Assembly: GCA_018389105.1 (NCBI GenBank)
Contig: JACATO010001436.1
Location: 62,001-126,000 of the forward strand
DNA length: 64,000 bases
Origin: Nautilus pompilius
Lineage: Eukaryota > Mollusca > Cephalopoda > Nautilida > Nautilidae
Reading direction: 5' to 3'
The translations under genes and the position numbers were made by a program. Of the stretch, positions 1 through 12,997 are shown piece by piece. The notes beneath the pieces were generated by a model, which was not told where the DNA came from, did no database searches, and saw nothing but the letters and a program-made list of their open reading frames with translations. Within the stretch, counting starts at the first letter, position 1, and each line of letters begins with the position of its first letter.

Positions 1-1069
1 TTTTGGATAGCTAAAGCAAAGGGGGGTATTTATTGATGCATAAGTGTAATTTAGAAACAATAAGGTGTTCTGAAAATCTTCATTTACAATATATGATTTC
101 TATACCTCAATAAGAAAAATGTTAGAAAATCTTGCAAAACTCATCCTCTAGCAACTCTGTTTTGTTTGTAATAACTGCAGATGTAATGCATTAGTTGTCA
201 ACATCTTTCAGACATTTAAAAGGAAATAAATACACAATGTTTTTCCTTTTGTTTTCCTCAACCATTCCAACTCATAAAAGTTTAAAAGGCAGAGGGATTT
301 TTTGTGTTATGTATTTGCATAGATATATGGTACATGGTCAGAGTTCCACTGGCTAAGGTGCTCTGATGATGATTTATATTTAAAATATGAAGTCAAAATA
401 AACTAGACTGATGATCCTCAACTGTAACTTTGAAAACTAATTTGAGATAATTGGTTGTTTCTAAAAAAAAAAACAATGAAAAAGGTGCCAATATTGTCTA
501 GGTAAGTTTTCCAAACTTCTCATTTGAATAATGGTGCGAATTCTACCCTCTTGCTCTTTCAAATAACAAAACAAGCATCTCCTCTTTTAAGTGTGGAAAT
601 TTTGCAGTTAATTCACTTTGATAAAACAATAATATTTTATTGAATCAGGCAATTATTTATTATTAGTGAACATCACTTACGCAAGTTGTTAAAACAGCAA
701 TTTGCATAATGATAATCACGTGACCAGATTATTACAAAATGATCGCAATGAAGAATTTCAAAAAGTATTTAAACAACAGAGTATTTGGTCCCATGCAAAT
801 AGTGATAAATAAGTGATCAGGTTCATCTGCATTAATGACAAATGACAAAAAGCATAATTTTGTGGATTAAGGTACTAATTTTCAAAAAGAGTATTTTAAA
901 CCTAAATAAATTGTTGCTTTCATTACTGATCCTTCAACGAATTCAGCTCAGATGTACAGTACAAATGCTTGGTACCGGCAGACTACAAGGGATATAATAG
1001 ATTTCCTTTGGTAAAAACTCTCTCTAAATGATGACATTTGCAATGTGTAATCACAAACTTACAAGCGGA
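1..1069. other. AT-rich non-coding sequence
   Basis: Dense stops in all frames, no splice-bounded coding block and no recognisable repeat. It may be intergenic, or an intron of a minus-strand gene outside the window. Confidence 0.6.
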
Positions 1070-1485
1070 AGTGGCATAAGATTTCTTCTTCTTAGCAAAC
1101 CCCCTATCCCGACTTTAGAGGTCTAAGGGCATCTCACTACAGGGAGCTAAAAAGTAAAAAAGGGAGAAATGCAGGGTGTCAGCATTGGTGACTAAGTAAA
1201 TTACCCGGATGCAGCTGAGGGGCTCTTGAGATGTGGTTAAGGTGCAAACCAGTTGAGAAGGTATTCGTGAAACCATCACTTCATGTAGCCAGAAAGCCCC
1301 AACCAGAGACCCTCATTTTCTGGGAAGAAACCTGGTGCCACCAGCTGGTGAAGAAGAATGAAAAGAAACTGTGCCAGAAAAGAACATCAAACTGAATCTG
1401 TCCTGCTCTAGATTTAATTTGGGTCCTCAACCACAAAAGTCGGCCACTGGCTGCCCATGAGTGTTTATGCATCTGTTAACCTTTA
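1070..1485 (-). repeat. tRNA-derived SINE (family A), near full length
   Basis: On the minus strand a degenerate tRNA-like head (GCCAGTGGCCGACTTTTGTG, box B remnant near 1412-1424) is followed by the family body, including AGTTTCTTTTCATTCTTC and CACCAGCTGG, and a 3' part containing TTAGTCACCAATGCTGACAC. The same order of blocks recurs in other copies in this window. Confidence 0.7.
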
Positions 1486-1904
1486 ATAATTTGAACTACA
1501 GCTTAAAATCGCTACACAAATAATGTAAGTGTATTGGAATTAGAACACATTACCCCTCAAAATTCTCAGCTATATATAATAAAAAGAAAAGCACCGTCCA
1601 ACATCTCATTTACAGTAAGTTATATTGTCTAGGTAATGCAAAATATAAAACAAAACATTACAAAAGATTGCTATAGGCCTTATTAGTTAGTTAAAGCAAC
1701 AGTTTCTTTCTAAAAGGTTAAGTTCTCTTTTTTAAAAAAAGGATTGCAATTTGCTACATTTACTTGCCGCCAAATTGTCTTCTATAATTTATCCTTTCCT
1801 TTTGTTGCCCTGATGTGCTTGGTTACCACATTGTATTCGATACTCGCCACTGTGTCTCACAACACGAAAGTAGCACCTGCTCAATGAATTGATTTTCAAG
1901 CCGA

Positions 1905-2190
1905 TTTATCCACCTGTACTCTCTCACCACTTGGTGAGGGCTTCAATTTCCAAGACTACAGCAACCCCAGAGAGAGATGCAAGATGCAGTATCAAGTCAT
2001 GCCCAGGAAGTAACTGTGGAAGGAAATCAGTGTGCCTGGAAGAGACTTGTTGATGGACCAGAACAAAAAGTGAAAAAAAAAACTTCGCAGTGGGAGGACA
2101 CCTAACCAAGCCAGAGCCAAATGAGATTCAAGCCTGGGCTTTTAGCCATAGCAAGTGGGTGCGTTATACAGCTGGCCACCTGCCACTGCC
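1905..2190 (-). repeat. SINE family A, diverged copy
   Basis: Minus-strand head AGGTGGCCAGCTGTATAAC and box B-like GGCTTGAATCTC (about 2120-2140); the body is strongly diverged. Confidence 0.5.
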
Positions 2191-2352
2191 CGCATATAGT
2201 TTTCACCATATTAACCGAAACAAATTCAGTGCACATTCTTTAAATGAAACATAAACCTAAGGATAAACACTATTCAATCTATATGTGTGTAATTTAATAG
2301 AATCCACTGTTTTAAACATTAACCTTAGCATGAAGAATACGCCATCAATATA

Positions 2353-3870
2353 CACTACTGGCATTCAAAAATTATGAGCACACCATATGAAAACAGTTAA
2401 GTGCTTTTTCAAAATTCTGTTGTTAATGAAATTCAACATTCCATCTTTAAAAAAAAACAACAGAGTATTAAAACACTAATGAATCACCAAAACACAACCC
2501 ATTAACTGATAAACCACGGTTTAAGAAATTCTTTCAATTCTTTTCTAGCAAGGTAATGTGGGCTGAGCTTTGAATCATCATCTTGTTGCATTATAAACCC
2601 ATCACCAATTAAACGATGCCCTGACAAAATTTCTGCACAGTATTGCTCAATATTGTGATGAAAATCCCATCCATTTTTATCGAGTCATTAGCTAAATATC
2701 CAGCAAAAGCAAACCATACTGTCACATTTCTGCCACCTCACTTACATATAGGACCAGGGGCGTAGCTAATAGGGGGCGGCAGGGGCGGTCCGCCCTGGGC
2801 GGCACGTTTTGGGGGGGCGGCATTTTTTGGTCAGAGTGCGTGTTTGTCAAATTTAGTTCAGGACAGTATGTTACATATATAATGTATTTTTTCGTTCTAT
2901 TTTTCCAGATATTATTTTTTTCCTGAATTTTTCGTTCAATTTTTAATGGTAGTTTTTTGAAAGGAAGAAAGTTTTTCTAAAATTTGCTGTAAAAGAAATT
3001 TGCTCACTTGAAGTGAGTCACTTCTAATTAATTTTGAATTGAATATCAATATTTTCTCATTATATATTTGATAATTTTTATTTTCTAATAGTACTTTTTT
3101 TCAATAAATAAATAAATAAAAAATGAATTTTTTGGAGGTTTTGAAATTCTACGTTATTTAGAGGGCGGCAAATTCTACGACCGCCCCGGGCGGCACAAAC
3201 GCTAGCTACGCCCCTGTATAGGACACATACAGCTCATCTTTCCCCAAACTTTTTTCCAACATGTCGTCGTGTCTTAGAACCAAATATTTCAAAACTTATC
3301 TCCTCTGACCACAATATATTGCATCACTAGTTAGCCCAGTCAAGTCTCTATTATTTTTTTTTTGCTACCAGGTCTAATCCAGAGCTTTCCAGATGCTATT
3401 AGCCAGTAAATTCAACCTCTTGTAATCACTGTTTTTGTTTGTTTGTTTTTTTTGTAGCAGGCCAGATGCTGAGTGCTGTAAAGGAATTGTAGTCAGAAGT
3501 TAACTGTCTTCTTGTTCCATAGCTTTTCTCTGTTCCTCAAGCCATCAAGTTCATTCTCTAAACAGTTATTCCCACACCACCTTGTCTAACTCCAGCTTCC
3601 TCCATAACTTCTCAACAGGTATAACTAGGTTTGTTGAGAACAATAATGAGTAAATAAGATAACCATGTCTGATACAAAATTTTGTTTTTGACACCATTTT
3701 TATTTGCTGAACAAAACTATAGCAGCCATTAATAGTGAGATTCATTAACATTTATACAAAACAGCAAAGTATAAAATAGCTAAGGAGTTCATTAGATTCG
3801 TGACTATTTTTTGGCAGGATAAAATATTGAAATTTTTCTAAGGTTATGCTCAATTTTTTTAACACCATTG
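2353..3870 (-). mobile_element. Decayed Tc1-like transposon interrupted by a hAT MITE
   Basis: Terminal sequences match in inverted orientation: ACTGGCATTCAAAAATTATG at the left and, on the opposite strand, AATGGTGTTAAAAAAATTGA at the right, each flanked by TA (2351-2352, 3871-3872). The minus strand between them shows Tc1 transposase traces: a GGRNVTVWFAFAGYL segment (GGGSVMVWG motif, near 2690-2745) and FIMQQDDDSKLSPHY (the QQDNDPKHTS motif with the second catalytic Asp, near 2560-2605). Stops and frame breaks make it inactive. Subtracting the inserted MITE leaves about 1.05 kb, shorter than typical intact Tc1 elements, consistent with some deletion. Confidence 0.82.
2755..3216. mobile_element. 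hAT-type non-autonomous MITE, 462 bp
   Basis: Terminal inverted repeats CAGGGGCGTAGCTA at both ends, followed by GC-rich subterminal sequence with repeated GGGCGGC units; the core is AT-rich. A perfect 8-bp direct duplication TATAGGAC flanks it (2747-2754 and 3217-3224), the diagnostic target-site length of hAT transposons. No reading frame is present, so it must have been mobilised in trans. It sits inside the Tc1 element at 2353-3870 and is therefore younger than it. Confidence 0.93.
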
Positions 3871-4074
3871 TATACTATGAGTAATCAAATATATTAAAAA
3901 TAAAAACTAAAGCTTAATTAAACTGTTCAGCATACAGATATGATGAGAATTCCCTCTTTACTATATAATCAAGCTCTCTTAGTTGTTTCAGTAACTTCCA
4001 ATGTCCCTTGCCCCAACCAAAAGCTTAAAATGCTACGTGTTTAATACCCAGTGAAGACCAGGTAAGAAAAATCA

Positions 4075-4400
4075 TAGCAGACAGGTTCAAATCCTGGTCA
4101 GAAGGGCTTGGTTTTGCATACCTTTCTGGCAGGCCCTCATGGGTTCCCTCCCACATTTAGTCACAAAAGGTTCTAGCAGAGTTTTCCAGGTAATTGTGGA
4201 GGTGGTTCCACAAATAACTCTTGATCGGCTCACACCTTTGTCCCCCCCATCAAAGGCCTCCAACCATAACTACTTGCTCAGTCACCAAGGCTGATACCCT
4301 GCATCTGGCTCAACTCAAAAGTTGGGACAATGGCTGGCCAAAGACAATTCAAAATATAAGTGGCACTAACATAAGACTTCCTTAATTTCAGGAGATAAGA
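4075..4400 (+). repeat. SINE family A copy
   Basis: Intact RNA polymerase III box B GGTTCAAATCC at 4084-4094, then CTCATGGGTTCCCTCCCACA, and the 3' blocks CAGTCACCAAGGCTGATACC and AGTGGCACTAACATAAGACT. The A-box half is degraded. Confidence 0.7.
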
Positions 4401-4479
4401 ACTTAAAATAAATATTGCCATAGACTAAAAGAGATACCACAAAACACTCTCTTCCAGTTCATTCAATCACTTCAATATA

Positions 4480-5068
4480 CAGTTGACCCCCATGTAATTG
4501 CGGCTCCGGTTATTTGCGGAATTTTCCTTAGAACCTAATTAATAATTGTTTGTGGAAACCCCCTCATATTCGCGGAATCGCAAATATCTTCCGCGATTTT
4601 TATGGCTTTTTTCGTGGCAATATATATTTTTTCACGCTTTTTAACGCTAAATTATTAATAACAATATAATTTACTAATTTTGTAATATAAATAAATGTAA
4701 ATTCAGCAAAATATCAATATAAAATAAACGCTATTGGCTGGAGGTTTGAAAGTAGCCAATCCGAGAGCGTTATTCATTTCTCCTTGCTGCTGATTGGCTG
4801 CTGCCCACAAGGCGCTGTCTCAGGCAGATGCAGCCCAGCATCATCCCAGTTTACTGCGTGTAGCTATCTCGAGTGTTTCGCTGAGTGTTTCTCTGTGTTG
4901 TATTTTTTATTAAATTATTATTATATATTTACTTATATTTTTTTATTATATGTTACATTATATGTTGACGTTTATAGGCATTTTTATGGACCACGTCCAA
5001 TATTCGCGGTTTTTCACTCTTCGCGGTTGCTCTAGGAACGTAACCCTGCGAATACCGGGGGACAACTG
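4480..5068. mobile_element. pogo/Tigger-like MITE, 589 bp
   Basis: Begins CAGTTGACCCCCATGTAATT and ends with the reverse complement of CAGTTGTCCCCCGGTATTCG; both ends abut TA (4478-4479 and 5069-5070), the pogo/mariner target. Internal text resembles the Tigger subterminal pattern (ATTCGCGG repeats, CGTTCCTAGAG on the reverse strand). No transposase is encoded. Element class is assigned from the ends alone. Confidence 0.85.
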
Positions 5069-5070
5069 TA

Positions 5071-5368
5071 CCAGTTAGCATTATGGTGGTGCTATTTCAG
5101 CTGGGATTCGGTCATTATACCTATTTATTTACTGTTAATTTTCTAAACCAAAAATTCTCTTACCATTAAACAAGAGCAAAACAGAAAAGAAAAAGAGTAA
5201 CCCCATACAAGTCCTGTGTGAAACAAAATCAGTGTGAAGTTGTCACAGTGCAGAAATTAAAAATGGCGAGGCTACATACCCCAAGTATTGTTAACCGTTT
5301 CATTAGTATTCATAGAATATTAGCAAACTGGAGAAAGTTCATGATTTTACATGAATAACTCTTGATTA

Positions 5369-5410
<42 letters not shown>

Positions 5411-6598
5411 ATTAACCAAACGTTTTCATAAAAATACTTGAAAAAATAATTTCTGCTTAATTTATGAACGAGAATTAGACGCTTTCGTTCTCTTAAATAC
5501 TAATCTAGAAACAGTTGAAACAATGGGCATCATTTCATCGCAGTAATGTAACAAACTTAGCCGTAAAGCTGACACCATTTCAAACTTGATCTACTTATAT
5601 ATTAATGTGGCACTTTTGGTATAAGAAAAAGTTTCTATCTGCCAATACACAAAAACATCCCCACAAAGCAATGCTATGAAAATCATGAAACTCCATCGTA
5701 CATTATAACTTAGTGAAAGATGTCCGCCAAAAATTCACACAAGGGATATTTCAACACCTGGCTCTTACTGTATTGTGAGAATTATCAACAGGTGAAAAAA
5801 AGTGTTAGGATTTTGTACACTACGACTTTAAAATACTGTTTTACTAAAGCACTATAAATATTTTTTTTAAAATAAAAACCTGTTGAACACCCCTCAGGGG
5901 CTGAGAAAGTGGGTGGTTTTGAGAAGCACCCTGAAGAAACCCAGTTGTTTCCCACAGCAAGTGAGGAAAGGAAGGGGTGTTCTTTCTGGTGAATCACCTT
6001 AAAAGCACCCCTGAGTATCAGATTGCTGCCTTAGTTCTTTTACTACTACACTTACCCTTCTAGAATTCAAATTCTTCTCCTTTGATACAGGAAATGGCTC
6101 AATGTTAGACAGACAGAAAAACAAAGCAAGCCTCAAAGAAATTGTTTCAGAACTGATGCCACATTCTGCAGCCTTCCTTTTCATACTCTGATGGTGGATT
6201 TGCTTTTTTTTATGCCTGTTTTCGCTTGAGACACCTAAATGTCAAAATTGGTAACAGAAATTTCTAAAAAATAGCAAACTCCCCAAACAAAATACATATA
6301 AACTGCCAGTTATATATTACAATATCTTTACATTACTATTAAAATCTTTTAAAAAAACCCACCATAATGTCTTACTGGCATTACCGCTATCGACTTAATT
6401 AAACCACTGTAAATATCATTCAGTTTTCCTGCTTCTTAATTTCTGTTTTTAAAATATAAGCAAAACATTTTGGGATCTAAAGGAGAAACGCATTATTTGA
6501 CTCAGTTCATCTCATTAAAATATTTATTTAAAATATCTATTAGTAGTTTAAAAAAAAAAATCGTTAAATTGATCGGAAAGTTCATATTTACATATATA
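5071..6598. other. AT-rich non-coding sequence
   Basis: Holds the AC microsatellite and a short palindromic GC patch ACCCCTCAGGGG near 5888-5899. Open frames on the minus strand at 5785-6184 are short and without family resemblance. Confidence 0.6.
5372..5404. repeat. (AC)n microsatellite
   Basis: About 16 uninterrupted CA units, then an imperfect tail ATACAC. Confidence 0.95.
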
Positions 6599-6970
6599 TA
6601 TATCCTGCATATTAATTCCTCAGATGCACAAGAAGAGATGTAGAATTTCCTTTAGGCAGATATATCCTGCATATTAATTCTTCAGATGCACAAGAAGAGA
6701 TGTAGAATTTCCTTTAGGCAGATATATCCTGCATATTAATTCCTCAGATGCACAAGAAGAGATGTAGAATTTCCTTTAGGCAGATATATCCTGCATATTA
6801 ATTCCTCAGATGCACAAGAAGAGATGTAGAATTTCCTTAAGGCAGATATATCCTGCATATTAATTCCTCAGATGCACAAGAAGAGATGTAGAATTTCCTT
6901 TAGGCAGATATATCCTGCATATTAATTCTTCAGATGCACAAGAAGAGATGTAGAATTTCCTTTAGGCAGG
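6599..6970. repeat. 62-bp minisatellite, six copies
   Basis: Six head-to-tail units start at 6599, 6661, 6723, 6785, 6847 and 6909, exactly 62 bp apart, each beginning TATATCCTGC and ending TTAGGCAGA. Units differ at only a few positions (CCTCAG versus TTCAG, CTTTAGG versus CTTAAGG), so expansion is recent. No reading frame. Confidence 0.97.
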
Positions 6971-7747
6971 TACATAAGTAATAAAATTAAATAAAACTAA
7001 CAATTATTTATATTGTAGTTTACTAAGTTTGCTTAGGCAATTGCTAACATTTACTCATAATCTGTTCCTGAGCTTTTCAAGAACATTGATCTATTGGATT
7101 ATCAATTTATTTTTGTTGTTCAAATTATTCAAACAAATACCATAATTTTTTTTTGAATTTTGTGTTGTTGTTGTTGTTCAATCTCTACAACAAACTGCAT
7201 ATTTAACACAAATCTAACACTGGGTACGACGGCGGCACACTGCTGCTTCCTACTCCTTTTCTTCTCAATGGGCTTTCAAATTTCACCAAAATCATTATAT
7301 AGAATGAACAAACAAACATGTCTTCCCTGATGACTAACTAAAAATTAAAAAACAAAAGCGTGTGAATAATGTAATAACATTTACAAATCTAAATACTTTA
7401 GTGTAAAAGTTTGAGAAATAAATACTACAGTAAATACTGTATTATTGGTGCCCTGTTTTCATTTGTTCTTAATAGCTTATAGCAAAGCTAATTGTCCTTT
7501 ATAACCAATCCACACTTCTTTAACTACCATTTTCAACCAAAATGGGTTAAATATTCACTACTATCAGAAGAAATTATCTGAATATGTATCTACATAACTA
7601 ATTTAAATTGGCTATGGTTTATTTGCCAGGATGTTTAACCCTATTAATGCAAGAGACTAAAATGCAAGCAATGTCTGCCATCCATGTGTTCAGAGTTTTC
7701 ATTTAATGTATTATGATGATTTAGAAAAGCTCTAACTGATACCATAG

Positions 7748-8070
7748 GACGGCTTTTGGCCTAGTAATTAGCCTACTGGACTGTCAAAGCTAAGGCTTTG
7801 TTTGGTGAACCTCCGTCACAGTTTCTTCTCTCTCTTCTTTACCAGCTGGTCATGAGAGTTTTCTTTGGGCTCTCCGGTTTCCTCCAACATCTAAAAATGA
7901 ATAATTCTTGTATTTCCAAGGGGAGTCCCTTGTTGCACAGGATAGGCAATGCTGTCTATTGGTGAGAGATCATAGTGCCAACGTTGAGCGGTTTATCTTC
8001 ATTGTTGAGACTGGTGTATGATACAACAATGCAAATACCATCGTAAACTAGATGCCGCCTTGTAAGATAA
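7748..8070 (+). repeat. SINE family A copy
   Basis: Head TTTTGGCCTAGTAATTAGCC (A-box region), body CAGTTTCTTCTCTCTCTTC, ACCAGCTGGTCATGAGAG, TTTCCTCCAACATCTAAAAA, and 3' end GCCGCCTTGTAAG. Confidence 0.7.
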
Positions 8071-9446
8071 TTAGAATTTTTTAAAGAAACTTTGCAATAT
8101 AAAGTTTGGCTTTAAAAACTGTTTCAAAGCCATTTATTTACCTTAAATTAAAATGGCAACATAATTCTTCTCAGATCTTTAACATACAACTGTACTTCAC
8201 TTCATTACCCGTGCCTACGTTTGCATCTTTCTAGACCTTGGCAATACCAGTTTCAGAAACATGGCTACCTTGTTACTCAAACAAAATTAAGTAGACAGGG
8301 TAGATGTACAGAAAATTTTGAAAGTTTTTTTAAGCCATGAAAAAGAGCCCAACTACAAAATAATTTAAATAAGCTGTATTTCTCGATTTCTTTCTGGCCC
8401 GAAGAAGAAATCAGAACTGAAATTATAGTTTAGTTTGCAAAGATCTAAGAATAGCATCCAAACTACTCTGAATTCAACTTGCAAAACTTTCAAATGCCTA
8501 TTGTGAATAAAGTCCTAACTCTTTTGATTTCCAATGTCAACAGATTTGTTAAGATATATAATATATAGACACGCACACTAACGATTTACACGATTTCTAG
8601 AACATTTGTATTTGAAGTACAAAACAAATTACAAAGTGATCTGCCCTGATTAACTAAGATATAACTGTGATTGTAATGGCTGTGCTATGGGCTGATGCAC
8701 ACAGTTTAAAGCATAATGATACATTACGCAGTTTAAATTATATTAAAAGACTTCTTTGTATGGGCATCACTGGTATACCAAGAAGCATAAATAAAGTTAA
8801 GCAGAATGAACTAACATTAGCACTTAAAAACACAACTAAAAAAAGGCAGCTTCAAGTAGATATCTCTGCACTTTTTTGAAAAGAATACATTGAACCTAAA
8901 ACATGGCAAATAACATTGCAAATGAAGATATTCTCCAAGGCAGTAAAAACATTTAGATATGTTGAGGGATCCCTCCATGACAATGGAAATGGCTCCATGA
9001 ATCACAAGAGGGATCAGCCCTCTGTGGGGATGAGTAATTGGTTGTAGAAGTGTGACCTGAAACCCTAATTTGTGGATATCAGAAATACCAAACCCTTCAG
9101 CAGAGACAGCTAACAACAACAGATACTGATAGCTGCACAGAGCTCAACAACAGTTATAAAACTAAAGAACTTTAACTACTCATCACACCCGCCCCCACTT
9201 ATGGAAGAGGACTTTGGGAGTGACTGATAAGGAATCACTTTTTTTATTTTTAGGTCACCATGTAATGAGGTGGAGAAGCCAGTTCCCTTTCTTGCTGCCT
9301 GTTGTCTCTAGTTTGCATGTACTCATCTGTAATGCAGGCAGAGGTGATCTGGGAATGCCAGCTGCAGATAGGAACCCTCCGTATTCAGTATCAGTTTCTA
9401 CCTTACTCAGACCACCTGGCCCAGCCTAGAAGCATTAGTTAGTACT

Positions 9447-9665
9447 TGTGTTGAGCTGGCTGTATACTTAATCAACACACTTGAAATGCAAAACACACAG
9501 GTTTAGAGCAATATATGGATTTGTCATCACAAAGAGTTACATTAATGAGAAAGGTAGTCTCTCTCATAGCCCCTATGGCTCAACCAACCTGTACTGCATA
9601 ATACAGGTTTAAAAAGTTGTAGAGTGCAAATGCACCCCGTAGTATATGACAATTCTTATTTTTAC
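9447..9665 (+). repeat. Dispersed repeat family B, copy 1
   Basis: Starts TTGAGCTGGCTGTATACTTA, continues ATGCAAAACACACAGG, a middle CATAGCCCCTATGGCTCAAC, and ends GAGTGCAAATGCACCCCGTA. The same block order recurs at 36.8, 41.1 and 45.0 kb. No tRNA head or coding capacity was seen, so the type (SINE or MITE) is open. Confidence 0.75.
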
Positions 9666-10609
9666 ATTAGATAAAAATTAAACAATAAATGTAATATATA
9701 AAATTAACAATCTTTATCATAATAATTTATTTATTTATTCAGACATCCTACATTGCATAAATATCCTCATACATTATATTTACAAAAAAAATGCTATAAT
9801 AACTATTTTGTCTGTTATTAATCACTGGTTTAGCATACTTGGTCTATTGTTAAAATATAGATATTAATTAACCAGTTGAAAATATTCTATAATTTGAAAT
9901 ATACAAGTGACTGTCATTTTCCTGATTTACTGCTGCTAAAAACAGGAAAAAAAAAGAATACACCTGACAGAATTCTAGGTATTAATTGTAATATTATAAA
10001 AAAAACAATCCGTATGTGGTAGATTGACTATGACTTCAGAGTTTCTTCTGTCTGTCATTCAGCAAATAAATATCAAAACCAAGTAAATTTAATTTACCCA
10101 CATTTGTCTTGAGTACAGTTACAAACAGAGATGGTAAATCAAAAGGTAAAAAAAAAAAATTCAAACTGGCTGTAGAGCTAAGGTCGCTTCTCTGCATCGA
10201 AAATATGTTTGTTTGTTGACAAATCTTTAAAGTTTAAGAAAGAAGAAAAGTACACAGACAGATAGATATCTATGAAAATACTCGAGTTCTTCGTTACCTA
10301 TTATCAGTATGATTTTAGCAAAAATGCTGCAATGCACTGAAAAAAATACAAGAATTTAAACATATTTCTGGAAAAAGTAAAACTTTATCATTATGACGCA
10401 GTAAGCTCTTAGCTCTAGATAATGTTGCCCCTTGTAGCCAAAGGCAGCTGCTCACAAATTACCTGCACCCACCTGGATGCATGAATTTGTTTAGTGAGAA
10501 CTGCTGTCTGTATAGCAATCCACACGCTAAACAGCAAGAATAGTAGTAACCCAGTGTCGGGCAACATTTGAGAATACCAGTCAAGACAACCTACTACCCA
10601 CATTCCACA

Positions 10610-10790
10610 AGTACCTGAGAAAACCCACCATAATTCTTTACTTTTATATGTGGGAGCAATTCAAAGTGCCTAAAGGAAACCATACTAGGAACAAGACAGA
10701 TCAAACTGGATTCAAAACTCTGGCCCTTAACCATGCCAATCCTTCTAGTGCCTAACCACTGACCCACTGGCCACTCTTAAGACATCTTGA
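10610..10790 (-). repeat. SINE family A, 5' part
   Basis: Minus strand: AGTGGCCAGTGGGTCAGTGG then TTAGGCACTAG (A-box region) and GAGTTTTGAATCCAG (box B). The 3' body is mostly lost. Confidence 0.65.
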
Positions 10791-12590
10791 AATGCACGTT
10801 ATATTGTTTTTATAGACAAGCAAAGCAGCTGTTAACATAATGTATCAGTACTCAGAAAAAACTCTTTGATTCAAAATTAAAGGAATTTTTTTTTCACCTC
10901 TATTGTTGTTTTCGTGCAAACAGATTTGATACAGTCAGGCAAGTCATCAAATGGTTGCTGATATGATAATTTTACATTATGTTCGACAAGTTCCCACGTC
11001 AACTTGGCCTTCAGAGTATAAAAAACCTATACAGTAAATTATATATAGTAACACTAAAACAACTGTTCAACGTATATGCCAACAAACATATGTAAACAAC
11101 AGCATCCTGAAATGTTATAAAATACATTGAAATCATTCACTAGCAATAAATCAGTAATTCTGCTTTCTATTCCTGTAAAACCAGGACAATTTACATATAC
11201 TAAGTTATTACAAATTCAGCTTAAGCATAGCATTCAATCTAATCCATGCACTTACACAAATTATGATCCTATTCTTAATACGTAACATAAGAAATAAATA
11301 ACTGTAAATTTACATATAAACCTGGCTATATATTTACAATTTTAGCTTTTATTAATATTTTTAATTTAAGTTCTTCCACACCAAATCTCAAGTTATAGTC
11401 CTTGAATTCGAGAGAGATACTTATTTTGCTGGTTTGTATCTCACATAGATATTAACAGCAGCACTTTTAAGTATTCTATTATAAATAAATAGTTTTAGAA
11501 GAAGATAAGCAATTTTAAGATATATAATCAAAGTAAAAACAGATATTAAGAAACACTGAGTTCTGCTGGCTGATCATACCCAAACAAAAGCTGGGAGGGC
11601 TCAACTGAGACAGATCTACGTACTGTAATGCATTAAAAAGAAAAGACAAATTTAAAAATAATAATAATTAATCAATTTCAACGGTGGAGGAGAGGGAATG
11701 TACGTTTTCGTTTCGGCAGCTGGTCTACAGTAACTTATTCCCCCGTACCCTCCCAGACCAAGATTCTGAAGCAGGAAGCGATGATTTCGGATATCCACAT
11801 TTTGCTGTAAACAGGAAGAGTTCTCCGATCGATTTTCCTTTCTTTTCTTCTCCCCAAGAATGCGACAAACCATCTGAGACACCTTTCGTTGGGTGGTGGG
11901 GAGAATGGCAACGTTTGTAGTCTATAAGACTGGACTGGCAGCAGACATCGCTGCCTTGGACCCGGGGAGCGTTAATTAAATCCACGAAGAGAGTTATCAG
12001 GAAAGTATACACCACCTACCCAGACAGACAGCACCCAATCTCTCTTTTTTGGGGGGGGGATTTCAACCAGGAAAAACTGTCTGTCAGACCGCGATGCCAG
12101 CTAAAGCGGTTCTTGCCAATCTTTCTTCTCTTTATATCGCAGTAGGGGAACAATAAACCCAATCGTTTTTCTCTCCCCCCCCCCCGACCCGGGCGAGTGG
12201 TGAGAGTGATAAACCGAGTGTGATGAGGAATCACAACACAACTAGCTACGGGGAAAGTATGATAAATAACAGCAGAGGTCTGGACTTGTGGGGGGGGGGA
12301 GAGAGAGAGAGAGGCAGCCACCAAAACTGTATCGGTCTTTTCCTCTCTAAATCCTACCCACACCGCACGCAAGAGACCTCCCCCACCCACTCGCGCGCGC
12401 GCGACCGGACTTTACCTTTGCGGTACGATCCCTGAAGAAGAAGAAAGGGGGGGGATACATACACATACTGTACTGCGGAGGTTCGTAAGAAAGAAAGAAG
12501 ACAAAGGAGCGGCCGACGCAATCCGTGGGAAAAATTCCCACGCTGTTCCTTACGCGGAGCCAGCTTTTGCGGAAGTGCCGGCCGGAGATC

Positions 12591-12615
12591 GGGACGGGAC
12601 GGGACGGGACGGGAC
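12591..12615 (+). repeat. (GGGAC)5 tandem repeat, quadruplex motif
   Basis: Five perfect GGGAC units give five G3 runs separated by two-base AC loops, a canonical intramolecular G-quadruplex pattern on the plus strand. It lies in the promoter island just beyond an ETS-like GCGGAAGTG (12569-12577). Confidence 0.85.
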
Positions 12616-12997
12616 GCACCACCATCCCCCCTCGTGTGTACGTACCGACGACGGCCGAGCCTCTCCTCCTTCCTGTTGGGGGGAGAAAGGGTTTCTTTTT
12701 TTTTTTTTTTTGGTTCTTTTTTTTTTAAAATAAATAAATAAATAAATAAACATACAAACGACAACAACAAAGAAATAAATCATCGGTAACCGCCAGTCGC
12801 TTTGTTTCCGTAAACCGTCACTCCCTAGCCACCAACCTTCTCTGTTTGTTTGTCGTCCTCCCTTCTCCTGGAGACTCGGGGAGGGGCAATGGAGAGAAGG
12901 GGAAAAAGTAGTAGTAGAGAAATGGAAGGAATCGACAAGCGCCCGGCCGGCTAATCGAGAACAACGAGTACCTTAGGCCAAATAACAATCGACTCAC

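Larger units (their letters stand above)
6971..11679. other. AT-rich non-coding sequence upstream of the island
   Basis: Apart from SINE and family B copies already listed, nothing is recognised. Minus-strand open frames at 8817-9119 and 10415-10603 lack domain-like composition, and the second overlaps the edge of a SINE. Confidence 0.6.

Noticed and set aside
6599-6970. CRISPR-like array
   Set aside because: Units are directly adjacent 62-bp tandem copies with no variable spacers, in a eukaryotic genome.
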